Positions 1 to 5,113 of a DNA stretch of 5,113 bases are shown piece by piece (the first letter of the stretch is position 1; every line of letters begins with the position of its first letter). The stretch is from Blastocatellia bacterium (lineage in GTDB: Bacteria > Acidobacteriota > Blastocatellia > Pyrinomonadales > Pyrinomonadaceae). A program made the translations under genes and the position numbers. The stretch is from assembly GCA_003175865.1 (NCBI GenBank), contig PSRF01000137.1:1-5113 (forward strand). The letters run 5' to 3'. Under the pieces are notes generated by a model. That model worked only from the letters and a program-made list of their open reading frames with translations, did not search any database and was not told the origin of the DNA.

Positions 1-169
1 TCGTTTTTATGTACTCTTGCTTATTCGCTACGATCCCAAGCGCATTAGTACGACTGAAATCATCGGCTAATATTTGATCGAGAGTTGCTGCGTCACGGCT
101 TTTTTCTGCTTCGATCCATCTGTGTTCTAAGACTCGGAGCTCATTCTCTACTTCACGATCATTGTTCAT
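1..169 (-). CDS. NTF2-like DUF4440/SnoaL-type protein, N-terminal part (cut by left window edge)
   Basis: This reading frame starts at ATG 169-167 and runs without a stop off the left edge, giving 56 residues. It begins MNNDREVENELRVLEHRW, followed by an amphipathic helix, then AEKSRDAATLDQILADDF and a TNALGIVANKQEYI stretch. The order 'helix - W..A....D...L..I.ADDF - G....K.E.I' is the N-terminal signature of the DUF4440/SnoaL-like group in the NTF2 fold, a small cone-shaped domain that binds ligands or acts as an enzyme. No signal peptide is seen, so it is probably cytoplasmic. The start is supported by GGAG (minus strand, positions 181-178), eight bases before the ATG. It lies 171 bp after the GIY-YIG gene, the largest gap here, so it may have its own promoter. 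The specific substrate or function cannot be told from this fragment. A full member would usually be about 120-150 residues. Confidence 0.8.
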   Translation of the reverse strand, partial: MNNDREVENELRVLEHRWIEAEKSRDAATLDQILADDFSRTNALGIVANKQEYIKT

Positions 170-177
170 ATTGTTTA

Positions 178-181
178 CTCC
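178..181 (-). promoter_or_regulatory. Shine-Dalgarno site of the DUF4440-type gene
   Basis: GGAG on the minus strand, eight bases upstream of ATG 169-167. It supports this start codon for a gene whose remainder lies outside the window. Confidence 0.6.
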
Positions 182-207
182 GGATCGGTCGAGCCACCAC
201 GCTGCAA

Positions 208-240
208 GACTACCTGACGGTCCTGTAGACAATGGTAGTC
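208..240. repeat. Inverted repeat (7-bp perfect arms, 19-base loop) upstream of the DUF4440-type gene
   Basis: GACTACC at 208-214 is matched exactly by GGTAGTC at 234-240. The loop holds a further small GTC/GAC pairing (220-222 with 228-230). It sits in the largest intergenic gap, between the GIY-YIG gene and the DUF4440-type gene. No run of T follows on the minus strand, so it is not a standard rho-independent terminator. It could be a weak attenuating hairpin or an operator, or chance. Confidence 0.35.
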
Positions 241-340
241 GGTGCGTTTATCGCTCTATCTCGATTTCATCAACCTTTTCTTCTTCCCACTGAGGTTTAT
301 GGGGAAATCGACGAGACTAAGGAACTCAAGAGACTGATCC

Positions 341-712
341 TCAGTGTACGGCTATGCTCGGGATGAAATGTCTGTACTCTTGCCTCACGTTGAATGGAGG
401 CTTGTTCATGGTCACCACGTGGGACTCGATCTGTTTCGCAGTTAAACCGTCGCATCGATAGAAAACGAACGTGAAATCGGAGGTGTTTCCCAGACGGGCT
501 AAGGCCCAATTGCCGATCCCAACGCGGTGTTTCGTCAGCCGCCCGCGAATCGTGTCACCTGTAGCGATCCCTATGTATGCAATGGAGGCGGACATCCCAA
601 CCGAGTAGAGGATTTCATATACGCCGAATTCCCGTGGGGCATGATTCTGGATCATTTCCAATGTGAAAGGGTGTGGCCCTTCCCATGTACGGCCATAGTC
701 GTCCTGATACAT
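341..712 (-). CDS. Small GIY-YIG nuclease-fold protein
   Basis: The product has 123 residues and shows the GIY-YIG layout: GVY at residues 30-32, YIG at 46-48, then IRGRLTKH with Arg58 and His62 spaced as the Arg and His of the I-TevI-type core, a late Glu97 (QIESHVV) and Asn108 in KPPFN. The tyrosines, Arg, Glu and Asn that serve catalysis in the family are therefore all present. GIY-YIG domains cut DNA in homing endonucleases, UvrC and some restriction enzymes. There is no added DNA-binding domain, so the target is unknown and it may be a stand-alone domain of non-nuclease use. No signal peptide is seen. The start is fixed by a very strong ribosome site at 726-717. The gene is 47 bp after the smaller protease gene. 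Bases 350-248, after its stop, look coding-like in shifted frames (see findings), so the true C-terminus may be longer. Confidence 0.78.
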   Translation of the reverse strand: MYQDDYGRTWEGPHPFTLEMIQNHAPREFGVYEILYSVGMSASIAYIGIATGDTIRGRLTKHRVGIGNWALARLGNTSDFTFVFYRCDGLTAKQIESHVVTMNKPPFNVRQEYRHFIPSIAVH

Positions 713-716
713 TTTT

Positions 717-726
717 CTCCTCCTTT
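717..726 (-). promoter_or_regulatory. Strong Shine-Dalgarno site of the GIY-YIG gene
   Basis: AAAGGAGGAG on the minus strand, followed by AAAA and the ATG at 712-710. This near-perfect anti-16S match decides the start and suggests efficient translation. Confidence 0.85.
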
Positions 727-759
727 GAGCTACAAGCGCAGGCTTTGTGTCGCTTTCGA

Positions 760-1677
760 CTAAGGTCTTTCAAGCGTGATTAGCTTATTCCGATAATCAA
801 TGATGACAACAAAGTCTTTCAGAATTGCGTTACCGATGTTTAAGCCCCAAGACCTTTTGTCCCGCCCGGTTCCTTTGCCGAAAAAAATCACTGTCGGAGC
901 ATCAAGAGAAATTCCACCAATCGTTACGTTGTTGAGTTTGCCCTCTCGGTTCTCAGACGCTCCGTTATAGCCCACACCGGTGCTAACTGCTGCTTTGCTG
1001 ACTTCTTCTTCCAGACCTAAATAGGAAACCGCGGCCGGCGTCAAAGCGAAAGTCCCACTAGAACCGGTATCCAGATTGGCGACCAACTTCTTTCCATTCA
1101 CAAGCACATCGTCAATCACGACATTGTCGGAATACCGGAAAGAGAGCGTCGTCCGTTTTGATGTGTTCACCTGGTTCGTTTTAGAGAACGGAGACTGTGA
1201 AAGGAATCGTACAACATGATTCGGATAATCGATCTGCACTATGCGACCGTTCAGCAGACTGTGTCCGAGTACTCCCTGGAGCGGCCTTCCTAAACGCTCG
1301 CTTATTTTTGACAAGTCAATGGCCCCGGCCTCAACGTTCTTTGCAGTGAGGCCGCCGATTTCAACGAGTGGCAGTTTGGTCTTATACATCAAATTTACTT
1401 CCGTTCCACCGCCTGTGCCTTTCCTTCCTATTGGATCGAGTTTCAGTCCTAGTTCTCTAGCTGTGTTGAGATCGACGGCGGATGGGTCGGTGCCCGTGTC
1501 AAGCATCATGCTGAAAGGTCCTTTTCCGTTGACGTTCACCTGAAGAATGATCTCGTTCCGGTAGAACTCAAAAGGTATTTCAATCATCTGCTCTTTGTTG
1601 TTTTGGGCAAAAGAGGGAAGACAGACAATTATCATCAACAGACATGACGGCAAAATAGGTGCGATTCTCATATTCAT
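760..1677 (-). CDS. Secreted retropepsin-like aspartyl protease, two DTG domains, no PDZ
   Basis: The product has 305 residues with the start at ATG 1677-1675. The N-terminus (residues 1-24, MNMRIAP... ending LPSFA before QNN) is a signal peptide with a likely signal peptidase I site after Ala24, so the protein acts in the periplasm or outside. Two related retropepsin-like halves follow. The first has the catalytic motif LDTGTD at Asp60-Thr61-Gly62 and the later hydrophobic-Gly motif GVLGHSLL (135-142). The second has LDTGSS at Asp203-Thr204-Gly205 and GLNIGNAIL (278-286). Each half of a pepsin-type enzyme gives one aspartate, so both catalytic aspartates are present and a single chain could be active. 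The family is the bacterial Asp_protease_2/gag-asp type, whose substrates are mostly unknown. A GTG at 1746 would add 23 residues in the same frame but would bury the signal peptide, whereas AGGA lies six bases before 1677. The gene follows the PDZ protease by 88 bp. Confidence 0.88.
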   Translation of the reverse strand: MNMRIAPILPSCLLMIIVCLPSFAQNNKEQMIEIPFEFYRNEIILQVNVNGKGPFSMMLDTGTDPSAVDLNTARELGLKLDPIGRKGTGGGTEVNLMYKTKLPLVEIGGLTAKNVEAGAIDLSKISERLGRPLQGVLGHSLLNGRIVQIDYPNHVVRFLSQSPFSKTNQVNTSKRTTLSFRYSDNVVIDDVLVNGKKLVANLDTGSSGTFALTPAAVSYLGLEEEVSKAAVSTGVGYNGASENREGKLNNVTIGGISLDAPTVIFFGKGTGRDKRSWGLNIGNAILKDFVVIIDYRNKLITLERP

Positions 1678-1683
1678 AACTGA

Positions 1684-1687
1684 TCCT
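1684..1687 (-). promoter_or_regulatory. Shine-Dalgarno site deciding the start of the smaller protease
   Basis: AGGA on the minus strand, six bases before ATG 1677-1675. With the signal peptide that begins there, it favours this start over the in-frame GTG at 1746. Confidence 0.6.
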
Positions 1688-1765
1688 AGTCTGACCCGAA
1701 CTAGAGGCTTCGCGATTAGTGCAGGCTTGACCCCGTGCTCAGCCACACGTTGTGAGACGGCTTCG

Positions 1766-3049
1766 CTAGATTAATCTTTTCAACTTGAGCTTGGCTTGCA
1801 CTATGTTTTGACCACGCCTGAGTGTCAGTAAATATTCTCGTCCGTCTTTCATAAACATCTGACGAACCTGGTCCAGGGTGAACGCTGATGCGGGACGGTC
1901 GCCAATCGCCGTGATTATGTCCCCTCCTTGTATTCCAGCTTTGGCCGCTACGCTTCCGGCTTCTACATCATCCACCAGTACGATTGAATAATCATCGCCA
2001 TCTCCTACCAGCTCCAACCCACTCATATCAACTTCATAGCTTTCGGTTACCGGCGCGTTATTCTCCAGGATTATTCGTTTGCGGAAGTAATCAAAGATGG
2101 ACTTGAAACGACGGAAGATCTCCCCGCCGATACGGCCGTCGTATCTATCTGACGCATTATCACCGCGCTCACCTTGAGAAAAACGTGCGACTGGGTTTTC
2201 AATTGTTATGCTTCCCAACAAAATCCTTTTGATACGACCGACGTACGCGAGTTCTGTTCCACCGACGCCGCCCATCCGTGTTTGATTCGTTTCGGGGACA
2301 GCTGTTAAGAGCTTATGTTTCTGAACGAAAGGTGTGTTGAACAAAACTGCACCGGTTGAGCCGGAGTCAAGTTCGAATTTACCTTCGATGGTTTGTCCTT
2401 CGAAGGCAGCACGTGTGCGAACGAAAGGTAGATTCTCATCGATAGTGATGGGGATCACCGTGCCTGTGCCTGAGTATCGATAGGCCTTAGGGTCGTAAAG
2501 GTTAATAATTTGAGATGCGTAATCAACTTCAACTACGGTCTCTTTAATGATGTCGTTACCGATGACGCCGCTAATCTTTACGCCGAGGTGAGGAGATAGA
2601 GAATCCAGTGGAAGCGCAACCACCGTTCGATTTAATGCTTCAACGTTTGAGAAGCGCAAGTTAACCGATTTATAGATAACGCCTTCCGCCGTGCCTGCCG
2701 CCCCGGTGCCAATCATTTTCCTGTAGGACTTCAAGCGCAAAAGCTTCGCCAGTTGAACATCGATGACAGTGCTATCTGCGCCCGTATCAAGAATGAACCA
2801 GAGGGGGGATGAATCGTTCACTCTCGCTTGCAGCAAGATGAGATTGCTGGAGGTAACAAATGGAATTCCGAGTGCGCGATCACCCGTTTGGAACCGAACT
2901 TGTGGCGCCCGTTGAGATCGGTTTTCGGCGAAGGTGCCCTTCTTAGGACGTTGCGCGTATCCTTGGACAAATGAAGACAGGAGTAAGAGTAAAACACCGA
3001 AACTAAGTAATCGAGAATTTCGCAGCACGGTTCTGTGATTCGAAAACAC
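1766..3049 (-). CDS. Secreted retropepsin-like aspartyl protease with C-terminal PDZ domain
   Basis: The product has 427 residues. A basic start and the hydrophobic run FGVLLLLLSSFVQGYA (residues 17-32) form a signal peptide. Two retropepsin-like halves follow: FILDTGAD with Asp88-Thr89-Gly90 and GVIGNDII (161-168), then FELDSGST with Asp228-Ser229-Gly230 and GRIGGEIF (305-312). DSG in place of DTG keeps the catalytic aspartate; pepsin-type enzymes tolerate Ser there. Residues about 345-425 are a PDZ domain (SIVLVDDVEAGSVAAKAGI, then GGDIITAIGDRPA), which in periplasmic proteases binds C-termini or partner proteins. The layout matches the bacterial aspartyl protease/PDZ group; the substrate is unknown. 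The start is less sure: GTG 3049 has GAAGG directly against it with no spacer, while GTG 3028 would give a shorter but still good signal peptide without a ribosome site. It lies 39 bp after the zinc-ribbon gene and 88 bp before its smaller relative, so the two may be diverged duplicates. Confidence 0.88.
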   Translation of the reverse strand: MFSNHRTVLRNSRLLSFGVLLLLLSSFVQGYAQRPKKGTFAENRSQRAPQVRFQTGDRALGIPFVTSSNLILLQARVNDSSPLWFILDTGADSTVIDVQLAKLLRLKSYRKMIGTGAAGTAEGVIYKSVNLRFSNVEALNRTVVALPLDSLSPHLGVKISGVIGNDIIKETVVEVDYASQIINLYDPKAYRYSGTGTVIPITIDENLPFVRTRAAFEGQTIEGKFELDSGSTGAVLFNTPFVQKHKLLTAVPETNQTRMGGVGGTELAYVGRIKRILLGSITIENPVARFSQGERGDNASDRYDGRIGGEIFRRFKSIFDYFRKRIILENNAPVTESYEVDMSGLELVGDGDDYSIVLVDDVEAGSVAAKAGIQGGDIITAIGDRPASAFTLDQVRQMFMKDGREYLLTLRRGQNIVQAKLKLKRLI

Positions 3050-3088
3050 CTTCGGCGTAAGAGGTGGCGTTTCTGAGCAAATTCAAAT

Positions 3089-3538
3089 TTATTTTCGCTC
3101 GATGTAAACGGGATCGAATGCGCGGGTGGTGTGCTCAGTCACGCTAGGCACGCCCTCGGGGAGAGCTGGTGTCTGCGCGGCATCAAGTTCATTCGTGGCT
3201 CGTTCTTTCAATTTCAACGTCTCGATTTGGTGATTACGACGCTGTCGACGGAACAGCATCGAAACGAACACAACTTCGAGTCCCAGCATTGTCAGGAAAC
3301 TCATCGAAGCGAAAGCAAGAACCTGAGCTTCATTAAAACCTAGCTCAGACTTCATCACACCGATCAGAATCGTAATGGCGAACAGACCGAAGACAAATAG
3401 GAAGACCATGGCGGGCACGAGCAATCCTGGCTTCACGTCGGATGACTTGTCGACAGTGACCGGATTCAAGTTGGCACCACACTGCTTGCAGTAACTCAGG
3501 CCTTGCGTGACTGCGACGCCGCAAGATGAACAGTACAT
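3089..3538 (-). CDS. Zinc-ribbon protein with two predicted membrane helices
   Basis: The product has 149 residues. The N-terminus is a compact zinc ribbon: Cys3-x-x-Cys6 and Cys17-x-x-Cys20 (MYCSSCG and YCKQCGANL), the four ligands expected for one structural zinc. A short polar linker leads to two hydrophobic segments, about residues 38-60 and 73-96, joined by a short loop with acidic residues. A basic stretch after the second (RRQRRNHQ, 97-104) suggests that both ends stay in the cytoplasm by the positive-inside rule. The tail (105-149) is polar and charged, rich in Glu and Pro. Such zinc-ribbon membrane proteins are common and their function is mostly unknown; the ribbon may hold a partner protein or nucleic acid. 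The start is set by a strong ribosome site. It is 83 bp after the cytochrome gene and 39 bp before the PDZ protease, with which it could be co-transcribed. Confidence 0.85.
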   Translation of the reverse strand: MYCSSCGVAVTQGLSYCKQCGANLNPVTVDKSSDVKPGLLVPAMVFLFVFGLFAITILIGVMKSELGFNEAQVLAFASMSFLTMLGLEVVFVSMLFRRQRRNHQIETLKLKERATNELDAAQTPALPEGVPSVTEHTTRAFDPVYIERK

Positions 3539-3543
3539 TGTTT

Positions 3544-3551
3544 CACCTCCT
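3544..3551 (-). promoter_or_regulatory. Strong Shine-Dalgarno site of the zinc-ribbon gene
   Basis: AGGAGGTG on the minus strand, followed by AAACA and ATG 3538-3536. It is a near-consensus match and fixes the start. Confidence 0.85.
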
Positions 3552-3572
3552 GCGAACCACTACGATACTGGA

Positions 3573-3599
3573 GGTCGCTAAGTTCGAGCCTAAACGACC
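3573..3599. repeat. Short inverted repeat between cytochrome and zinc-ribbon genes
   Basis: GGTCG at 3573-3577 pairs with CGACC at 3595-3599 around a 17-base loop. A second small hairpin, GAGCT-four bases-AGCTC, lies just after the cytochrome stop (3604-3617). Neither is followed by a T run, so they do not look like standard terminators. They may be weak RNA structures or chance. Confidence 0.2.
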
Positions 3600-3621
3600 A
3601 CTGGAGCTGCCGAGCTCTTGA

Positions 3622-4803
3622 TCACCTGGGTTTTTCAAAAGTCGATTCCGCCACAGGAACATTGAGTTTGATTTCTGCAAACTTGCGAGTGATGGGAATG
3701 CTTCCGGGATCGGCGTATGACATTCTTATGGTAAACGGCAGCTTTAAGCCTCCAGTCTCACGATAGTCCTCAAAGTCAGTTTGCTGCGGGACGATCCCGA
3801 TCAGCGTGCGCATGTAACTGATTCTCCGTCTCAGCAGCCCGTTCTCGATATCGAAGTAAAGACGCTCAACTTTGTTATCGGATCGAACCGCATTAACAGT
3901 GTAAACATCGCGATCGTCAATCTTGTCACGGCCGGAAACGTGGAAGCTCGAATACTGATCTTTCAGTTTCAAAATCTGAAAGAGAACAAAAGATAGTTTT
4001 TGATCAGCCAACTGCTCGCCGACTAATTCCTGCACTCCTGCTCCACTCTTCAGCCATCCTTGTTGCCCATTGATGACTCGTGCGTACTCGCATCTGGAAT
4101 CACCAGTACACGGTCGTCCAGTATCACTTGGAATTGAAAAAGCTTCATGACCTTTGTCAGGCACCAATTGTTCAGACTCGTAAGCGACGACCTGACCGAT
4201 CGCCGTGGTCGTAGTGCCTTTAACGACGCAGCTTGTAATGAGGTCAGTGGCGGCTTTGCCTCCGATCGCGACTAAATACTTCTTCAAAACGTCGTCTGCT
4301 GATGGTGCGCCAGCTGACAAGTCGGTTGGTCCTGCTACAAGCGTGCCGGTGGTTCTGGGTGTAGGTGTCGGCAACGGCAAAAGGAGGGCACTTTGCGGTG
4401 TTCGATGACCACGGTGACAGGTATTACAGGTAATTGTCGGGTTTCCCTGGAAGGAAGTCTTGTTCAGTTCAATCACCATTTTGATCATCTGGCGGGCAGT
4501 CTGCTTTTCCGGCTTATCATCGGCTGGGGCATCGATGTAACCGTTTCTGATTACGTGACACGAGCCACACTGAAAACCTAATGATGCCGCCATGAATCGC
4601 ATTGTTGGATACAGCTTGGACTGTGGCATTCCATTCAGTACCTTGATGTTCTTGAAAACCTGCTCGACAGTTTTCTCAGTCGACTTGCTTGTTGTGTCGC
4701 CACCTTGAATGCGTGAGTCCTCCGCTGCGCTGTGACCGGTTAGGATCAATACCGCAGAAATCGAAAGTAGAGTGATAGTGATCTCGAGAATTCTTCTTTT
4801 CAT
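3622..4803 (-). CDS. Secreted di-haem cytochrome c (reaction-centre cytochrome type) with C-terminal beta-rich domain
   Basis: The product has 393 residues. Residues 1-27 (MKRRILEI... to GHSAA) form a signal peptide, so the protein matures in the periplasm, where haem c is attached. Residues about 44-135 resemble the photosynthetic reaction centre cytochrome c subunit family (CytoC_RC): VEQVFKNIKVLNGMP, helix MRFMAASLGFQC, then two haem sites, CGSCH (79-83) and CNTCH (126-130). Met68 or Met71, and Met106 or Met109, are candidate axial ligands. The full family has four haems; this one has two, the form common in non-photosynthetic Acidobacteriota. A Pro/Thr linker (143-165) leads to a domain at about 168-393 (DVLKKYLVAIGGKAA, GLLRRRISYMRTL, GGLKLPFTIRMSY) that looks like a LolA/outer-membrane-lipoprotein-sorting beta fold; this second call is an inference. 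The role is probably electron transfer, with unknown partner. No good ribosome site is seen before ATG 4803 (only AAGTGA). The gene is 33 bp after the MOSC gene. Confidence 0.87.
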   Translation of the reverse strand: MKRRILEITITLLSISAVLILTGHSAAEDSRIQGGDTTSKSTEKTVEQVFKNIKVLNGMPQSKLYPTMRFMAASLGFQCGSCHVIRNGYIDAPADDKPEKQTARQMIKMVIELNKTSFQGNPTITCNTCHRGHRTPQSALLLPLPTPTPRTTGTLVAGPTDLSAGAPSADDVLKKYLVAIGGKAATDLITSCVVKGTTTTAIGQVVAYESEQLVPDKGHEAFSIPSDTGRPCTGDSRCEYARVINGQQGWLKSGAGVQELVGEQLADQKLSFVLFQILKLKDQYSSFHVSGRDKIDDRDVYTVNAVRSDNKVERLYFDIENGLLRRRISYMRTLIGIVPQQTDFEDYRETGGLKLPFTIRMSYADPGSIPITRKFAEIKLNVPVAESTFEKPR

Positions 4804-4836
4804 ACGATCACTTGAACAAGCGCGGCGAGCAACCAG

Positions 4837-5113
4837 TTAATTTAAGCCGTCACCCTTCACATCGCCCGTCTTCGATAAAAGGCTCACTCGATCGCCAACA
4901 TGGATTGTTCCTGTATTTACGACGGTCGCATACACACCTGCGTTGTTCTGGTTGAGATATACGACAGTTTTCATAATGCGCGCGTCTTGTTTTCCCGTCT
5001 CCGGATCCAGGTTGAGCATTACACATCGCGGATCGCACATCGTGATGCTGAGGGCCGGTCGCTGTTCGCTTTCGCCAAACATCAACAGCCCGCCAACCCA
5101 CTCATCTTCGAGA
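4837..5113 (-). CDS. MOSC-domain protein, C-terminal part (cut by right window edge)
   Basis: The frame is open from the right edge (first full codon 5112-5110) to TAA at 4839-4837, giving 91 residues. It begins LEDEWVGGLLMFGESE, then MCDPRCVMLNLDPETGK and AGVYATVVNTGTIHVGDRVSLL. This is the C-terminal half of a MOSC domain: the W.G..L..GE strand, the R-Cys....DP.TG motif and the closing G.Y..V...G.I.VGD.V. In the mARC/YcbX branch the cysteine of that motif is the molybdenum-binding one; here it is Cys30 of the fragment. The family binds molybdenum cofactor or carries sulfur, and mARC-like members reduce N-hydroxylated compounds. The N-terminal part is outside, so it could be a YcbX-like two-domain protein or a short MOSC protein. 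ATG 5082 lies inside the domain and is not a true start. Its stop is 33 bp before the cytochrome gene, which suggests one transcript. Confidence 0.85.
   Translation of the reverse strand, partial: LEDEWVGGLLMFGESEQRPALSITMCDPRCVMLNLDPETGKQDARIMKTVVYLNQNNAGVYATVVNTGTIHVGDRVSLLSKTGDVKGDGLN

Noticed and set aside
341..712. GIY-YIG gene as a homing endonuclease or mobile element
   Set aside because: There is no intron, intein, DNA-binding module, repeat or flanking target-site sign around it.
740..758. Possible hairpin AAGCG...CGCTT after the smaller protease
   Set aside because: The stem is only five bases with a 12-base loop and no T run; it is not convincing as a terminator.
527..763. Plus-strand open frame opposite the GIY-YIG gene
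   Set aside because: It is antisense to a gene with a strong ribosome site and conserved motifs; it is a shadow frame.
1241..1543. 100-residue plus-strand open frame
   Set aside because: It lies fully antisense within the smaller protease, whose domains are clear, and its translation shows no recognisable domain.
1678..1746. In-frame N-terminal extension of the smaller protease from GTG 1746
   Set aside because: It would put 23 residues, with several Arg and Lys, before a good signal peptide. The ATG at 1677 has AGGA at proper spacing.
1706..1766. Direct repeat GGCTTCGC (1706-1713 and 1759-1766) between the two protease genes
   Set aside because: Only eight bases are identical, with no third copy and no mobile-element ends nearby; it is likely chance.
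4850..5101. Alternative minus-strand frame over the MOSC gene
   Set aside because: The other frame carries the MOSC motifs and this one is low-complexity Arg-rich shadow sequence.

Overview
The window is a run of seven genes, all on the minus strand, so transcription goes from the right edge to the left. Base composition is roughly half G+C. The best taxonomic clue is the gene at 3622-4803. It is a secreted di-haem protein of the photosynthetic-reaction-centre cytochrome c type fused to a C-terminal domain, an architecture I associate with Acidobacteriota, probably Blastocatellia/Pyrinomonadales-like given the moderate G+C. A double-CXXC zinc-ribbon membrane protein and secreted retropepsin-like proteases also fit that group. 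This assignment is an inference from protein style, not from a marker gene.

Layout in order of transcription (right to left): (1) the 3' end of a MOSC-domain gene, cut by the right edge (4837-5113); (2) a di-haem cytochrome c (3622-4803); (3) a small zinc-ribbon protein with two membrane helices (3089-3538); (4) a secreted double-domain aspartyl protease with a C-terminal PDZ domain (1766-3049); (5) a second secreted double-domain aspartyl protease without PDZ (760-1677); (6) a small GIY-YIG-fold protein (341-712); (7) the 5' end of an NTF2-like DUF4440/SnoaL-type gene, cut by the left edge (1-169). Gaps are 33, 83, 39, 88, 47 and 171 bp, so genes 1-6 could share one or two transcripts. No strong promoter or rho-independent terminator is visible.

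Four of the five complete genes encode proteins that are exported or membrane-bound. A plausible reading is a mixed envelope/periplasmic cluster: redox (MOSC, cytochrome c) at the right, then a zinc-ribbon membrane protein and a tandem pair of diverged proteases. I see no single known pathway joining them. The points most worth checking are the paired proteases with different active-site states (DTG/DTG versus DTG/DSG), the frame-shifted coding-like tail after the GIY-YIG gene, and the MOSC-cytochrome pairing. I found no RNA genes, CRISPR array, insertion sequence or attachment site.
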